Source: Myxococcales bacterium (GTDB lineage Bacteria; Myxococcota_A; Polyangia; Polyangiales; Ga0077539). From it: 64,000 bases of DNA. The stretch is from positions 62,001 through 126,000 of the forward strand of contig JAEUKH010000028.1 of assembly GCA_016792845.1 (NCBI GenBank), written 5' to 3'. Of this stretch, positions 51,275 through 60,900 are shown piece after piece. The notes beneath the pieces were generated by a model. That model was not told where the DNA came from and ran no database searches. It saw nothing but the letters and a program-made list of their open reading frames with translations. Position 1 is the first letter of the stretch; every line of letters begins with the position of its first letter. A program made the translations under genes and the position numbers.

Positions 51275-52533
51275 ACGATCTCCCGGTCTTTGCCGAAGGC
51301 GAGCGCGGCTTTGGTGAAGCACTCGAGGGGCGCCTCGACGAGCCCGGCCCCGAGCACCGGGTGGCCCGGCTCTTTGTGGGCGATGGCCGTGTCGATGAAG
51401 GGCGTGATGTTGGTGTCGAGCACCTTGCGCAGGTCGATGCCGAAGGGCGCCCCGCGAAAATCGAGCGCGGGCGTGGTGAAGCGGGGGTGGCTGCTCACGG
51501 TGATCTTTCGCATGAGGGCGCTGATGCGCGCGGCGTCTGCGACGGTGATGCCCAGCATTTCGGTGATCGCCGGGGCGCCCTGCAAGACGAAGGCGCCGAG
51601 GCCCACGGTCTCGGTGATGGCCGAGTCGCCCATGTCGAGGCCCGCGTCGGCGGTGCCGTAGCCGGGCAGAAAGAGGCCCTTCACTTCGGGCGATTTGGCG
51701 GTAAACCAGCGGTCGCCGGTGCCCGAGAGCTGGATGCCGAACTCGGTGCCGTTGCGGGCCATAGCCACCACGAGGGTGCTGTCTTCGACCCCGCGGCCCG
51801 CGTCGGCGATGAGCTTCGCCGCGCCCATCGCGAGCGAGAGGAAGAAGATCTCGTCGTCGCGGATCCACTCGATGGCCCGCACCACCGCGTCGCGCGCGGC
51901 GTCGAGGCGAACGAGCGCGGGCAGGAGCGCCCCGAGCATGAGCTGCGTGGCCGCGGCGGGGCGGTTGTGCAGCTCGTCGCCGCGATGCAGCGCGCGGGCC
52001 ATGATGTCGTCGAGGGCGATGCCCCCCGAGGCGCGCACGGCGGCCCCGAGGAGCGGGCCGAGCTCGTCGCGCCAGGCCCGTCGGATGCGCAGGGCCTCGT
52101 CGTCGAAGCCGCCGAAATTCATGCGCGGCTCTTCGAGGCACGCGTACGCGAGGGCGCCCTTGCGCGGGCCCTCGCCGCGCTCTTCGATCACGAAGACGGG
52201 CATGTTGGGCGTGGCCACGCCGGCCATGGGGCCCACGCCCCCGAGGCTGTGGTTGGTGTGGATGTAGAGCTCGCCGGGCTCGTCGTAGTAGAACTCGGCC
52301 TCTTCGGCGTTGGGGGCCCAGCCTTCGAAGACCGCCGCGGCGATGCACGCGCCGAACTGCGCGCCGCTCATGGCCCCGAGCGAGACCGGCGGCCCGCTGT
52401 GGGTCAGGGTGCGCGCCCCGGGCAGCGTGACGACCTCTTTCAAGGGCCTCACGTCGACCCAGACCGGGCGCGAGGCGAGCATCTTCGAGACCGCTTCGGC
52501 GTTCGCGCGGTCGATCTTTTCACCTAGTCTCAC
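51271..52533 (-). CDS. allG: DUF1116 family protein (YlbE/AllG-like)
   Basis: A 420-aa protein using GTG 52533 (an in-frame TTG at 52551 is the alternative). It shows the DUF1116 pattern: GPPVSLGAMSGAQFGACI, GVGPMAGVATPNMPVF, RNGTEFGIQLSGTGDRWF, MGDSAITETVGLGAF and LRKVLDTNITPFIDT. It is one of the three subunits of oxamate carbamoyltransferase in enterobacteria. Its stop overlaps the fdrA start (ATGA), so the two are translationally coupled. Confidence 0.88.
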   Translation of the reverse strand: MRLGEKIDRANAEAVSKMLASRPVWVDVRPLKEVVTLPGARTLTHSGPPVSLGAMSGAQFGACIAAAVFEGWAPNAEEAEFYYDEPGELYIHTNHSLGGVGPMAGVATPNMPVFVIEERGEGPRKGALAYACLEEPRMNFGGFDDEALRIRRAWRDELGPLLGAAVRASGGIALDDIMARALHRGDELHNRPAAATQLMLGALLPALVRLDAARDAVVRAIEWIRDDEIFFLSLAMGAAKLIADAGRGVEDSTLVVAMARNGTEFGIQLSGTGDRWFTAKSPEVKGLFLPGYGTADAGLDMGDSAITETVGLGAFVLQGAPAITEMLGITVADAARISALMRKITVSSHPRFTTPALDFRGAPFGIDLRKVLDTNITPFIDTAIAHKEPGHPVLGAGLVEAPLECFTKAALAFGKDREIV

Positions 52534-52585
52534 GGCCGCGCACTCTGCCAAATCTCGCGCGCCCCCGCGAGCACTTTAGGCCCCG

Positions 52586-53404
52586 CTACCGCGCCGGGCG
52601 GGTCGGGCCGTAAATCGCGGCGGCCAAGCCGAGGCCTCGCAGAAAATCGTGCCCAGAGTGGTGGCCGAGGGCGCTGAGCCTTGCGACGGCGGCCTCGCGC
52701 CGGGGGCGGTGGTCGGTGGCGAGGGCCGCGAGCACCGCGGATTCGGCGACGAGGCAGAGCCCCGCGGCGTGGTCTTCGAGGCGCGCTCTGGCGATGGCGT
52801 GGGTGGCAGTCTTGGCCTCGTCGAGCACCGAGCGTTTCAGCGCGTCGAGGCCATGACCGAAGCAGCGGGCGCCGAGGAAGAGGCCGCCGAGGAGGTCGTC
52901 TCCGGAGGGGGTCAGCCCGGGGCCGAGGCCGACCAGGGCGCGGGCCGCGGCAGTCGGGTCGAGGCCCTCGGCGAGGGCGTCGCGGAGGCGCCAGTAGGCA
53001 GCCTCGAAGGCCGCGTCGAGGGCGCCCTGCCGGGTCGCTTCGCTGGGGGCGCTGAGGGGCGAGAATGGCCTCGCGGGGGCCTCGAAGCGCGCGCGATCGA
53101 GCGGCGGGAGGCACACGCTCAGGCTCTCGTCGAAGCGGCAGAGGGGCCCGTCGAGGGTGAAGGGGCCTTCGAGACCTTCGAGTCCCTCGGGCGAGAGCCA
53201 GACGCCGCGGGGCCCGAGGGCCTCGATGCGCACGTCGCACCACCGCAAGAGCGCGCCCTCCTCATCAAAGAGCGCGACGGCGTGGCGCGAGACGCGGCGG
53301 GCGAGGGGCATCGCGAGGGGCTTACGCGACCCGCAGGCGCGGCCACAAGGGGCGTAGGGGCCTCGGGCGATGCGAAGGGTCGTGGCGAGGCCTCGGAGCG
53401 GCAT
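52586..53404 (-). CDS. allH: DUF2877 family protein (YlbF/AllH-like)
   Basis: A 272-aa protein, close to the length of E. coli YlbF. The family block LVGLGPGLTPSGDDLLGGLF (about residues 160-180) is complete, and RARFEAPARPFS-type segments precede it. It is the third predicted subunit of oxamate carbamoyltransferase. ATG 53404 is used; ATG 53311 (MPLARRVSRH) is a possible shorter start. It is the first gene of the minus-strand run, followed by allG after about 50 bp, and divergent from the cupin gene at 53454. Confidence 0.85.
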   Translation of the reverse strand: MPLRGLATTLRIARGPYAPCGRACGSRKPLAMPLARRVSRHAVALFDEEGALLRWCDVRIEALGPRGVWLSPEGLEGLEGPFTLDGPLCRFDESLSVCLPPLDRARFEAPARPFSPLSAPSEATRQGALDAAFEAAYWRLRDALAEGLDPTAAARALVGLGPGLTPSGDDLLGGLFLGARCFGHGLDALKRSVLDEAKTATHAIARARLEDHAAGLCLVAESAVLAALATDHRPRREAAVARLSALGHHSGHDFLRGLGLAAAIYGPTRPAR

Positions 53405-53453
53405 CGGGAGGGCTTCCGTCGGCGGCCATGGGGCGCTATGGGCGAGCGCTGTG

Positions 53454-53981
53454 ATGACACCCGAGGTTGAGGCGTTGGTGACGCGGTTTGGTCTCGCTCC
53501 GCACCCCGAAGGGGGGTTCTTTCGCGAGACCTGGGCTGACCCTCGGGAGGTGCACGCCGAGGGCTTCGAGGGCCCGCGGCGCGCCTCGACGGCGATCTAT
53601 TTCTTGCTGACCTCGGGCCATTTTTCTGCGCTGCATCGCATCAAGAGCGACGAGGTCTGGCACCACTACGCGGGGGCCCCCTTGGCGGTGACGGTGCTGG
53701 CGCCCGATGCGACCTGTACGACCCTGGTGCTCGGCCCGGCCCTCGAAGGCTATGCGCCCCAGGGGGTTGTCGCGGCGGGGATGTGGTTCGGCGCCGAGGT
53801 GCTCGCGCCCGGTGCGTGGGCCTTGGTGGGGTGCACGGTGGCGCCGGGCTTTGAGTTTCGAGACTTCGAGCTCGCCGAGCGGGGGGCGCTGACGCGGGCG
53901 TTTCCGCAACATGCTGCGGTGATCGCGCGGCTCACGCGTGGCGAGGGCGCGTTGCCGGGTCTCAGAGCGGGAGGGGCCTGA
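53454..53981 (+). CDS. DUF985 (cupin-fold) protein
   Basis: A 175-aa protein with the Cupin_5/DUF985 pattern: HPEGGFFRETW, IYFLLTSGHFSALHRIKSDEVWHHYAGAPL, VAAGMWFGAEV and WALVGCTVAPGFEFRDFELA, ending with ALTRAFPQHAAVIARLT. The family has no firm enzymatic role. ATG 53454 is preceded by an overlapping GTG. Its last 20 bp overlap the 3' end of the lipoprotein gene on the other strand. It is divergent from allH by 49 bp. Confidence 0.87.
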   Translation: MTPEVEALVTRFGLAPHPEGGFFRETWADPREVHAEGFEGPRRASTAIYFLLTSGHFSALHRIKSDEVWHHYAGAPLAVTVLAPDATCTTLVLGPALEGYAPQGVVAAGMWFGAEVLAPGAWALVGCTVAPGFEFRDFELAERGALTRAFPQHAAVIARLTRGEGALPGLRAGGA

Positions 53982-55815
53982 GGCCGCGGGTTCGGGCCTC
54001 GCGCACCGAGACCCATGTGACGCGGTCGCGCGGGGTCTCTGCGAGCTGGTCAGTGGCTCTGAGCACGGCGCCGAAGGCGGTGGTCGAGGGCGCGCCGACG
54101 AGGGTCGTCTCGATGCCCCAGGCGAGGGTCGATCCGGGGCCCGACGAGACGGCCACGAAGGCGTGGCCCGGGAGGATCACGATCCACGGCTCCATGCCGA
54201 TGTTTTCGAGCACGCTCGCGAAGAGCAGGGCCCCATCGATGCAGTTGGCGGCGCGCATTTCGAGGCTCTCGCGGGGGCGCCTGATGAGCTGAACGCCTTC
54301 GAAGTAGGCCGTGCTGATGTTCACGTAGGTGAGCCCGCGGCCGCGCAGCTCTTCAAAGATGGCGCTGAGCGCGTCGATGGCGACGTCGGAGCGGGTGTTG
54401 CTGCGAGTCCACGAGATGCCGCGGGTGACGTAGTTGTCGCGGGTGTTGTAGAGCACGAGGCGGTACCAGCTCGTCTGTGGTGCGGTGAACGCGCCGGTGT
54501 CGAGGCTGCGGCGGTCGCGCCAGACCTGGGTGGCGCGGGTGCCGGTGTTCGCGCGCCACGCCTGGTAGTCGGCCTCGGTGAAGAGGTAGACGTCGATGTC
54601 GGCGTCGGCGCCTCCCGAGACGCTGTCGAGTCGCCACTGCATCGACTCGCCTGCTTCGAGGGCGAGGCGCTCCCAGTCGTGGTCGCCGACGACGACGGTG
54701 GTGTCGCGACGCCTGCCCGCGCGTCGGTAGGGGTCTGCGCCGAATCCTCCTGGAAACTCGCTCTGGAGCTCGGCGCCCCGTCTGAGGTTGAGCACCGTCG
54801 GGTCATTGGGCGTGACGAACACCGTCGCGAGCGCGCCGCCCTCATCCCACCAGAGGGGTCGACCGAGGCCGTCGTGCAGCTCATCCCACACGACGGCGTT
54901 CGAGGCGAGCGCTGAGAACGCACGCATCGCGCGGCTAAGCTCGCGACCGTCGGCGAGGCGCGCGTAGGTCTCGACGGTGCCGTTTGAGAAAGAGCGTAGG
55001 GCGGCGAGCCTCGCGGTGTCCCACCCGGGGTTGATGCACACGCGGGTCGACGGGCCCGGCGACACGTTCACCGAGCGATTCGCGTCGGCGCCGAAGCCGG
55101 GCACGCGCACGGTGAGGTCGACCCGAACGGGCGTCGCCTCGCGGCTCTCGATCACCGCGCACGCGAGGTTCATCTCGAAGCTGTGCGTGACCGCGGGCGA
55201 TGCGCCGAAGAGGTGGGTCGCGTAGGTGGGCAGCCACGTCTCACCCCGACCGCGCTCCCACAAGCCCGGAAACTCCCACCGAACCGTCACCGCCGCGTTG
55301 GCCGCGCGGCACGCGCCCTCGGCGCACTGCTCGTCCTCGCGACACCGCGCCTCGCACGCGCCGCAGTGTTGCCCGTCGCGCCGCAGGTCGACGCAGCCCC
55401 CGCCGCACGCCGTCTGCCCCGCCGCGCACGCCACCTGACAGCGCGCGCCGACGCAGCGCTGCCCCGCGCCGCACACGAGACCGCAGCCGCCGCAGTTTGA
55501 AGGGTCGCTCTGCGTGTCGACGCACTGGTCGCCGCAGCGCGCGCGCGCCCCGCAGCCCACGCCCGCGTCGACGGTCGGTTGCGGCCCGGCGTCTTCGCCC
55601 CCAACACAGGTGCAGTCGCCCCAGCGCGCGCCGTCGTCGTCGCAGACCTGGGCCCCCGAGGCGCCGTTCGCGCACGCGCATCGCTGCGTGGCCCCAGGGG
55701 CGCATCGCGCCGAGACCGTCGTGTCGACACCGCCCGCCGTGCAACCCGCCGTGCAACCCGCCATGAACAACCACAGGCCGAGCCAGCTCAGCCATCGCAA
55801 CGCCTTGTCGATCAT
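53962..55815 (-). CDS. Cys-rich lipoprotein with transglutaminase-like C-terminal domain
   Basis: A 617-aa protein with a lipoprotein signal (FMAGC, Cys21) and a Cys-rich stretch (to about residue 170) of repeated CGxxCVxxxxDxxxCGxC units, typical of myxobacterial surface lipoproteins. A beta-rich middle follows. Near the C-terminus, NCIDGALLFASVLENIG (Cys525) and ILPGHAFVAV (His551) fit the transglutaminase-like Cys-His pair, with WGIETT a possible third site. It may cross-link or cleave surface proteins. Its 3' end overlaps the cupin gene by 20 bp. Confidence 0.65.
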   Translation of the reverse strand: MIDKALRWLSWLGLWLFMAGCTAGCTAGGVDTTVSARCAPGATQRCACANGASGAQVCDDDGARWGDCTCVGGEDAGPQPTVDAGVGCGARARCGDQCVDTQSDPSNCGGCGLVCGAGQRCVGARCQVACAAGQTACGGGCVDLRRDGQHCGACEARCREDEQCAEGACRAANAAVTVRWEFPGLWERGRGETWLPTYATHLFGASPAVTHSFEMNLACAVIESREATPVRVDLTVRVPGFGADANRSVNVSPGPSTRVCINPGWDTARLAALRSFSNGTVETYARLADGRELSRAMRAFSALASNAVVWDELHDGLGRPLWWDEGGALATVFVTPNDPTVLNLRRGAELQSEFPGGFGADPYRRAGRRRDTTVVVGDHDWERLALEAGESMQWRLDSVSGGADADIDVYLFTEADYQAWRANTGTRATQVWRDRRSLDTGAFTAPQTSWYRLVLYNTRDNYVTRGISWTRSNTRSDVAIDALSAIFEELRGRGLTYVNISTAYFEGVQLIRRPRESLEMRAANCIDGALLFASVLENIGMEPWIVILPGHAFVAVSSGPGSTLAWGIETTLVGAPSTTAFGAVLRATDQLAETPRDRVTWVSVREARTRGLRPLPL

Positions 55816-56066
55816 TGAGACTCCCCTTCAAACACCCTGACGCGTCGGCACCCGCCGCTCTGACAACGAATCTTCAGAAGGTGCTCGGCGCTCCGCGAGG
55901 GTAGCGTGGGGGGCGTGCTGTCGCGACGAAGGGGCGGTCTGCCACGTCCCTCTATCGGTTCAAATTTTTGGCGATAAAACCCTCAAATCACACGCGCGGC
56001 GCTGACGACAGCGGTGCGCAGCCTGCGTACGCTGCGTTCTGGCCGTTGAGTCGAGGGAGGCGCTGC
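55816..56066. promoter_or_regulatory. Divergent promoter region with an AT-rich core
   Basis: A 251-bp region separates two divergent lipoprotein genes. An AT-rich island at about 55965-55990 (TTCAAATTTTTGGCGATAAAA) contrasts with the GC-rich surroundings and holds GATAAA, a plausible -10 for the rightward gene. No clear operator is seen. Confidence 0.4.
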
Positions 56067-57887
56067 GTGAAGAAGGGTCAACATTCAGAGCGATGGTTTC
56101 GGCGGGGGCTCAGGGTGGCGGTGGGGCTCGTTCTTGTCGCTCCGGGGTGTGTGATCGTGAGCGCGCCGCGTGACGCGGGATCGCCCGTCGACCGCGTTGC
56201 GAGCGATGCGGCGCCACAGGGGGTCGATCGACCCGCCGACGCGGGGGCGTCAGAGCCCGATGCGGTCGCACCGCTCGACGCGGGGCACGACACGCCTGAC
56301 GGTGGGTCGCTCGAAGATGGCGCCCTCGAAGATCGCGACGTCGCCCGCGCCGACGTCACGCAGGGAGACGCGGCGAGGCCGAGCGAGGATGCGGGCGCTC
56401 CGGCCTTTGCGGGACTGGGCGCCGAGCTTGAGGGCTGGCTCGACGTGTATCGCCGCGGCGGCACGAACGATTACGACCGCGACGGGCGGGTCGACACGAC
56501 GGTCACCGTTGACGCGCAGGGGGTGACCACGGTGATCGTTCACGGGCCGCGCGGGCCGCGGGTTCGCACGGTGCTGCGCTCGGTGGTCGACTACGACGAG
56601 AGCGTCGACGACAACGCCGACGGAGTCTTCGACATCACGCGCACCTCGCGGCGGCTGAGCGGTCACGTCACGACGGTCGAGACGCGCGACTTCGACTTCG
56701 ACGGCACGCCCAATCTCAGAGTGACGCAGACCGCCAACATCTCGACGCGAGAAGACTTCTTGCCCGGCGCCGACGGCGGCCCCCCGCGCTGGACGGTGAC
56801 CCGCTCGTCGGTCGGCGTCGGCGAGTTCTACACTGGGGTGCCGGAGTGTGTTCCGCCGAGGCCGGTGCGCGCCGAGACGCAGGCGACGGTGATGCTGCCG
56901 TCGGCCGGCGCGTGCTCGGAGACGGGCTGCAATCACCGATGTCTTGTGCCCGACGTGGCCACCCTCGAAGCGTCATCGATCCGCGGGTTTACCAGCCTGC
57001 CGTCGCAAGGGGTGCGCATCCTCACCCGGGGCGCGACGCCGGCCACCTGCACGCCCGAACAAGTGCATCGGCTGAACGTGGGCTTCGCAGCGCTCAGCGC
57101 TGACCTCGAGCGCATCCGCGCCATCAACCCCGATCTGCACCATCAGGTGCTCGTGCGGCTCTCTCGGGTGACGGTCTACGTCGGGTGCGCGGTGCCGCCC
57201 TGTGTGCCCTCAGACGTCTCGGCGTGGACCGAAGGCCCTCGCAACGGGACCTGGGGTGACACCCCGACGGCGACGATCTACCTCCGCCCGGGAGGCGCCC
57301 TCGACATCGCAGACGCTGCGGTGCGTGGGCCCGCCGTGCGCGAGCTGCTCTTGCACGAGCTCATGCATCTCTACACCTCGCACGAAGACCGCGACTCGGG
57401 CTTTCAGGGCCGCGACCTCGTGTACGCCTGCGCGCGCTACGCCGTGCGGTGGGAGGCCGGGCTGCGCTACTACCTCGGCCGACGCGAAGACGCGAGCTCA
57501 GCCCGCGACGCGGCGGTCTGCGCCTCGATGGATCACAAGCCCCAGTTCGGTCGCGGTCGCGCGACGCTCCGTACGAGCCGCTTCTTCATCGAGCACGCGC
57601 CGGGCGCTGCGCTCGACGTACCGATGTGTTCGACGACGCCTGACGACCCGCCCACCGAGGCCCCGCTCTGCGCGGCGATCGAGTACGCGACCTACTGCGA
57701 CCAGACACCCGTGACGCCGAGTCTGCGGACCTTCATGGACCTCCACCAAGGCGCGTGCACGACCCTGTGCCCTGAGACCGCGCCGGTGCAGCTCAACACA
57801 TGCAGCCTGCGGCCGAACTATCACATCGATGAGATCTACGACCGCGTCGCGGGGTGCACGCAGCGCGTCGGCGCGGCCGAGTACTGA
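56067..57887 (+). CDS. Zinc-metalloprotease-like lipoprotein (HExxH)
   Basis: A 606-aa protein with a lipoprotein signal (LVAPGC) and an Asp/Ala/Gly linker to about residue 100. The middle is beta-rich with Asp-rich repeats (DYDRDGRVDTT, DNADGVFDIT). The zinc motif HELMH (His430, Glu431, His434) with a downstream YACARYAVRWEAGLRYY fits a gluzincin-like protease, but the third ligand is not certain. Cysteines are paired in the C-terminal part. The start GTG 56067 has GGGAGG six bases upstream and replaces an upstream in-frame ATG. Confidence 0.75.
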   Translation: MKKGQHSERWFRRGLRVAVGLVLVAPGCVIVSAPRDAGSPVDRVASDAAPQGVDRPADAGASEPDAVAPLDAGHDTPDGGSLEDGALEDRDVARADVTQGDAARPSEDAGAPAFAGLGAELEGWLDVYRRGGTNDYDRDGRVDTTVTVDAQGVTTVIVHGPRGPRVRTVLRSVVDYDESVDDNADGVFDITRTSRRLSGHVTTVETRDFDFDGTPNLRVTQTANISTREDFLPGADGGPPRWTVTRSSVGVGEFYTGVPECVPPRPVRAETQATVMLPSAGACSETGCNHRCLVPDVATLEASSIRGFTSLPSQGVRILTRGATPATCTPEQVHRLNVGFAALSADLERIRAINPDLHHQVLVRLSRVTVYVGCAVPPCVPSDVSAWTEGPRNGTWGDTPTATIYLRPGGALDIADAAVRGPAVRELLLHELMHLYTSHEDRDSGFQGRDLVYACARYAVRWEAGLRYYLGRREDASSARDAAVCASMDHKPQFGRGRATLRTSRFFIEHAPGAALDVPMCSTTPDDPPTEAPLCAAIEYATYCDQTPVTPSLRTFMDLHQGACTTLCPETAPVQLNTCSLRPNYHIDEIYDRVAGCTQRVGAAEY

Positions 57888-57920
57888 GGGCGAGCGGTGC
57901 GGTGAAGGGAGGCGTCCGAG

Positions 57921-57952
57921 GGGCCCGCGTCGTGTCGTGAACGCGCGGGCCC
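57921..57952. terminator. GC-rich hairpin between convergent lipoprotein genes
   Basis: GGGCCCGCG (57921-57929) pairs with CGCGGGCCC (57944-57952), a perfect 9-bp stem with a 14-nt loop, between stops at 57887 and 57973. It could serve both genes. It has no T-tract, so it is terminator-like rather than certain. Confidence 0.55.
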
Positions 57953-57972
57953 GGCAGGTGCGTACGAGGCGG

Positions 57973-60900
57973 TCAGGGCTGCGAGAGCGTCGCGCCGCAG
58001 AACCCGATGGTCTCGTCACCCGAACGGAACTGGCTCGTTCCCTCGTGGTGGAAGTACCAGCGGTTGGTCGACGGCGACACCGTGAAGGCGCAGAGATCGC
58101 TGAGGTTCGAGAAGGTCGCCACGGTGGCCGTGGTGCCGTCGGGGATGCGCGTCCGAACGATGTTGTTCGTGCCGTTCTGACGGTAGGTCATGTAGAGCGC
58201 GCCGCCGAAGTTCTCGGCCACGCCCCAGGCGGCGATGTTCTCGCAGCCGTAGAACGCGGGCTGCGACATGGCGCCGAGGTCGGCGACCTGGCCCGTGGCG
58301 ATCTGAACGTCGAAGGCCCGACCGTTGGTGAAGACCACCACGCGGCCCATGCCCGAGAAGATCCCGAGCTGGCTCGCGCCGTAGCTGCCCGTGAACGCGA
58401 TGGGCTGCGAGAGCGCCACCGCGGCGCCGGTGCGCGCGCCGGTCGCGGGGTCGAGGGCGAGCAGGTGCGTCACCGCCACCGACGAGACGCCGGTGCCCTG
58501 GATGGGCGTGCTCGCGTTGGTGCCGAAGGCGTAGGCCTGCTGCGTGGCGAGGTTCGAGAAGATGCCGTCGATCACAGGCGTCACGGCGGCCTGTGAGCCG
58601 AGCGTGTTGAGGTCGTGGCGCACGAGCCCGCTGTCGCCCGAGTAGAGCACCTGCGAGGGCGTCAGCGCGATGCCGCCGCGGTCGTCGCCGACCGTCGACG
58701 AGTGGTCGGCCACCACGCAGCCCGCCGCGCTCAGCGCGTCGATGCGGAGCGAGCCGCCGAGGTTCGTCGTGGCGTCGCAGTAGCCCACGGTCTCGTCGCC
58801 GCTGCGCGCGAAGCCCGAGCCCTCGTAGTGGAAGTACCAACGGTTGCGGTTCGGGCTCACGGTGAACGAGCACATGTCGCTCAGCCCCGCGCCGCTGAAC
58901 GCAGCGAGCACCGTGGCTGCGCCGGTGGGCACGGGCTGACGCATGATGTTCAGCGTCGGGTAGTTGTTACCCTGCGTGTAGACGATCGAGAGCTGGTTGT
59001 TGACGTACTCAGCGACGCCCCAGACCGCCCAGTTTTCGCAGCCGAACCAGGTCGGCGCGGTGAAAGCGCCGAGGTCGGTCACGACGCCGCTCGGGAGCGC
59101 GACGTTGTAGAGCCGGCCCGCGGTCACCACGACCACGCGGTTGGCGCCCGAGAAGAAGCCCGTCGTGCCCGAGGCGGCGATGCTCCGCGAGAGCGCGACG
59201 CTGTTGCTGGTGAGGTTGCCCGCGGTGTCGAGGGCGATGATGTGGGTCATCACGCCGCCGCCCGAGGTGGTCGGCGCGGTCGGGCTCGACGCGAAGGTGT
59301 ACGCCTGCTGCGTGAGGAGGTTGCTGAAGAGCGCGTCGTAGATGCGCCCCACCGCCGCGGGGGCGCTCAGGTCGGTGAGCGAGAAGCGCGCCGTCGAGCT
59401 GTCGCCCGAGTACAGCACGTTCGAGGCCGTCACGGCGATGCCGCCGCGGTCGTCGCCGCTCTGCGTGGCGTGCTCGATGGCCGCGCAGTTGTTCGTCGTG
59501 AGCGAGCGAAGCTGGAAGGTCGGGCCCGAGATGTCGACCGGCGGGGCGCCCCCGAAGCTGGCCGCGCAGACGCCCACGGTCTCGGCGCTGCCGCCGAATT
59601 GCGCGCTGCCCTCGTAGTGAAAGAGCCAGGTGCCGGTCGCGGGCGAGACCGTGAACGAGCACATGTCGCTGAGGTTCGAGAAGGTGGCCACGGTGCTGGT
59701 CTGGCCGGTGGCGACGTTGCTGCGCACGATGGTCTGCGTCGAGGCGTCGCGGTAGGTCATGTAGAGCGCGCCGCCGAACTGCTCGGCGACACCCCAGATG
59801 GCCCAGTTCTCACACCCGTACCAGCTCGGCTGCGTGCGCGCCCCGCGGTCGGTGACGACGCCGCTCGTGAGGTTGATGTCCCACACGCGGCCGCTCGCGT
59901 AGACGAGGGCGCGACCCGAGCCCGAGAAGATCCCCGTCGCGCCGCTCGAGGCCACGATGGGCTGCGAGAGGGCCACCGCGCGGCCCGTGAAGGCGCCGGT
60001 GGTGCCGTCCATCGCGAGGAGGTGCGTGAGGGTGCCGCCCGACGACGAGACCGGCGTGGTCGCGTTGATGCCGAAGTTGAAGACCTCGCCCGTGGTCAGG
60101 TTCGACACGAGCCCGTCGCGCACCGGGGTCACCGCCGAGGCGCCGCTGAGCCCCGGGAGCGCGAAGCGCCCGGTCGCCGAGTCGCCCGAGTAGAACAAGC
60201 TCGTCGAGCTCACCGCGATGCCGCCGCGGTCATCGCTGGTGGTGGCGTTGTGATCGACCACGGTGCAGTTCTGCGCCGTCAACGACCCGATCTGGAGGTC
60301 GGGCAGGCTCGTGTTGCCGCCCGTGCAGACGCCCCCCGCGCAGCTCTGCCCGCTCTGGCAGCGGTTGCCGCAGGAGCCGCAGTTGTTCGCGTCGGTGGTG
60401 AGGGCCACGCAGGCCGAGTTGCAGATGGTCTGCCCGCTGGGGCAGCCGCCCACGCACGCGCCCGCCTGACAGGTGACCGAGCCGCCGGTCGGGGCCGTGC
60501 ACGCGCGCCCGCAGCCGCCGCAGTTGTTGACCGAGATGCGCACGTCGGCCTCGCAGCCGTTGCCCGCGTTGCCGTCGCAGTCGGCGAAGCCCGTGTTGCA
60601 GGTCGAGCCGCAGAGCCCGGCCGCGCAGGTGGCCACGCCGTTGGCGATCATGGGGCAGGGGTTGTTGCAGCGACCGCAGTTTGCGATGTCGGTGGCCACG
60701 GCCACGCAGGTCGAGCCGCAGAGCTGCTGCCCCGAGGTGCACTGGGTCTGACACACGCCCGAATTGCAGCTCTGGCCGGTGGCGCAAGCCATGCCGCAGG
60801 CGCCGCAGTTGCGCGCGTCGGTGAGGAGGTTCGAGCAGTACGTGGTGCCCATGGCGTCGCGGCAAGTGCTCTGTGGTGCCGTGCAGGTGACCTGGCAGAC

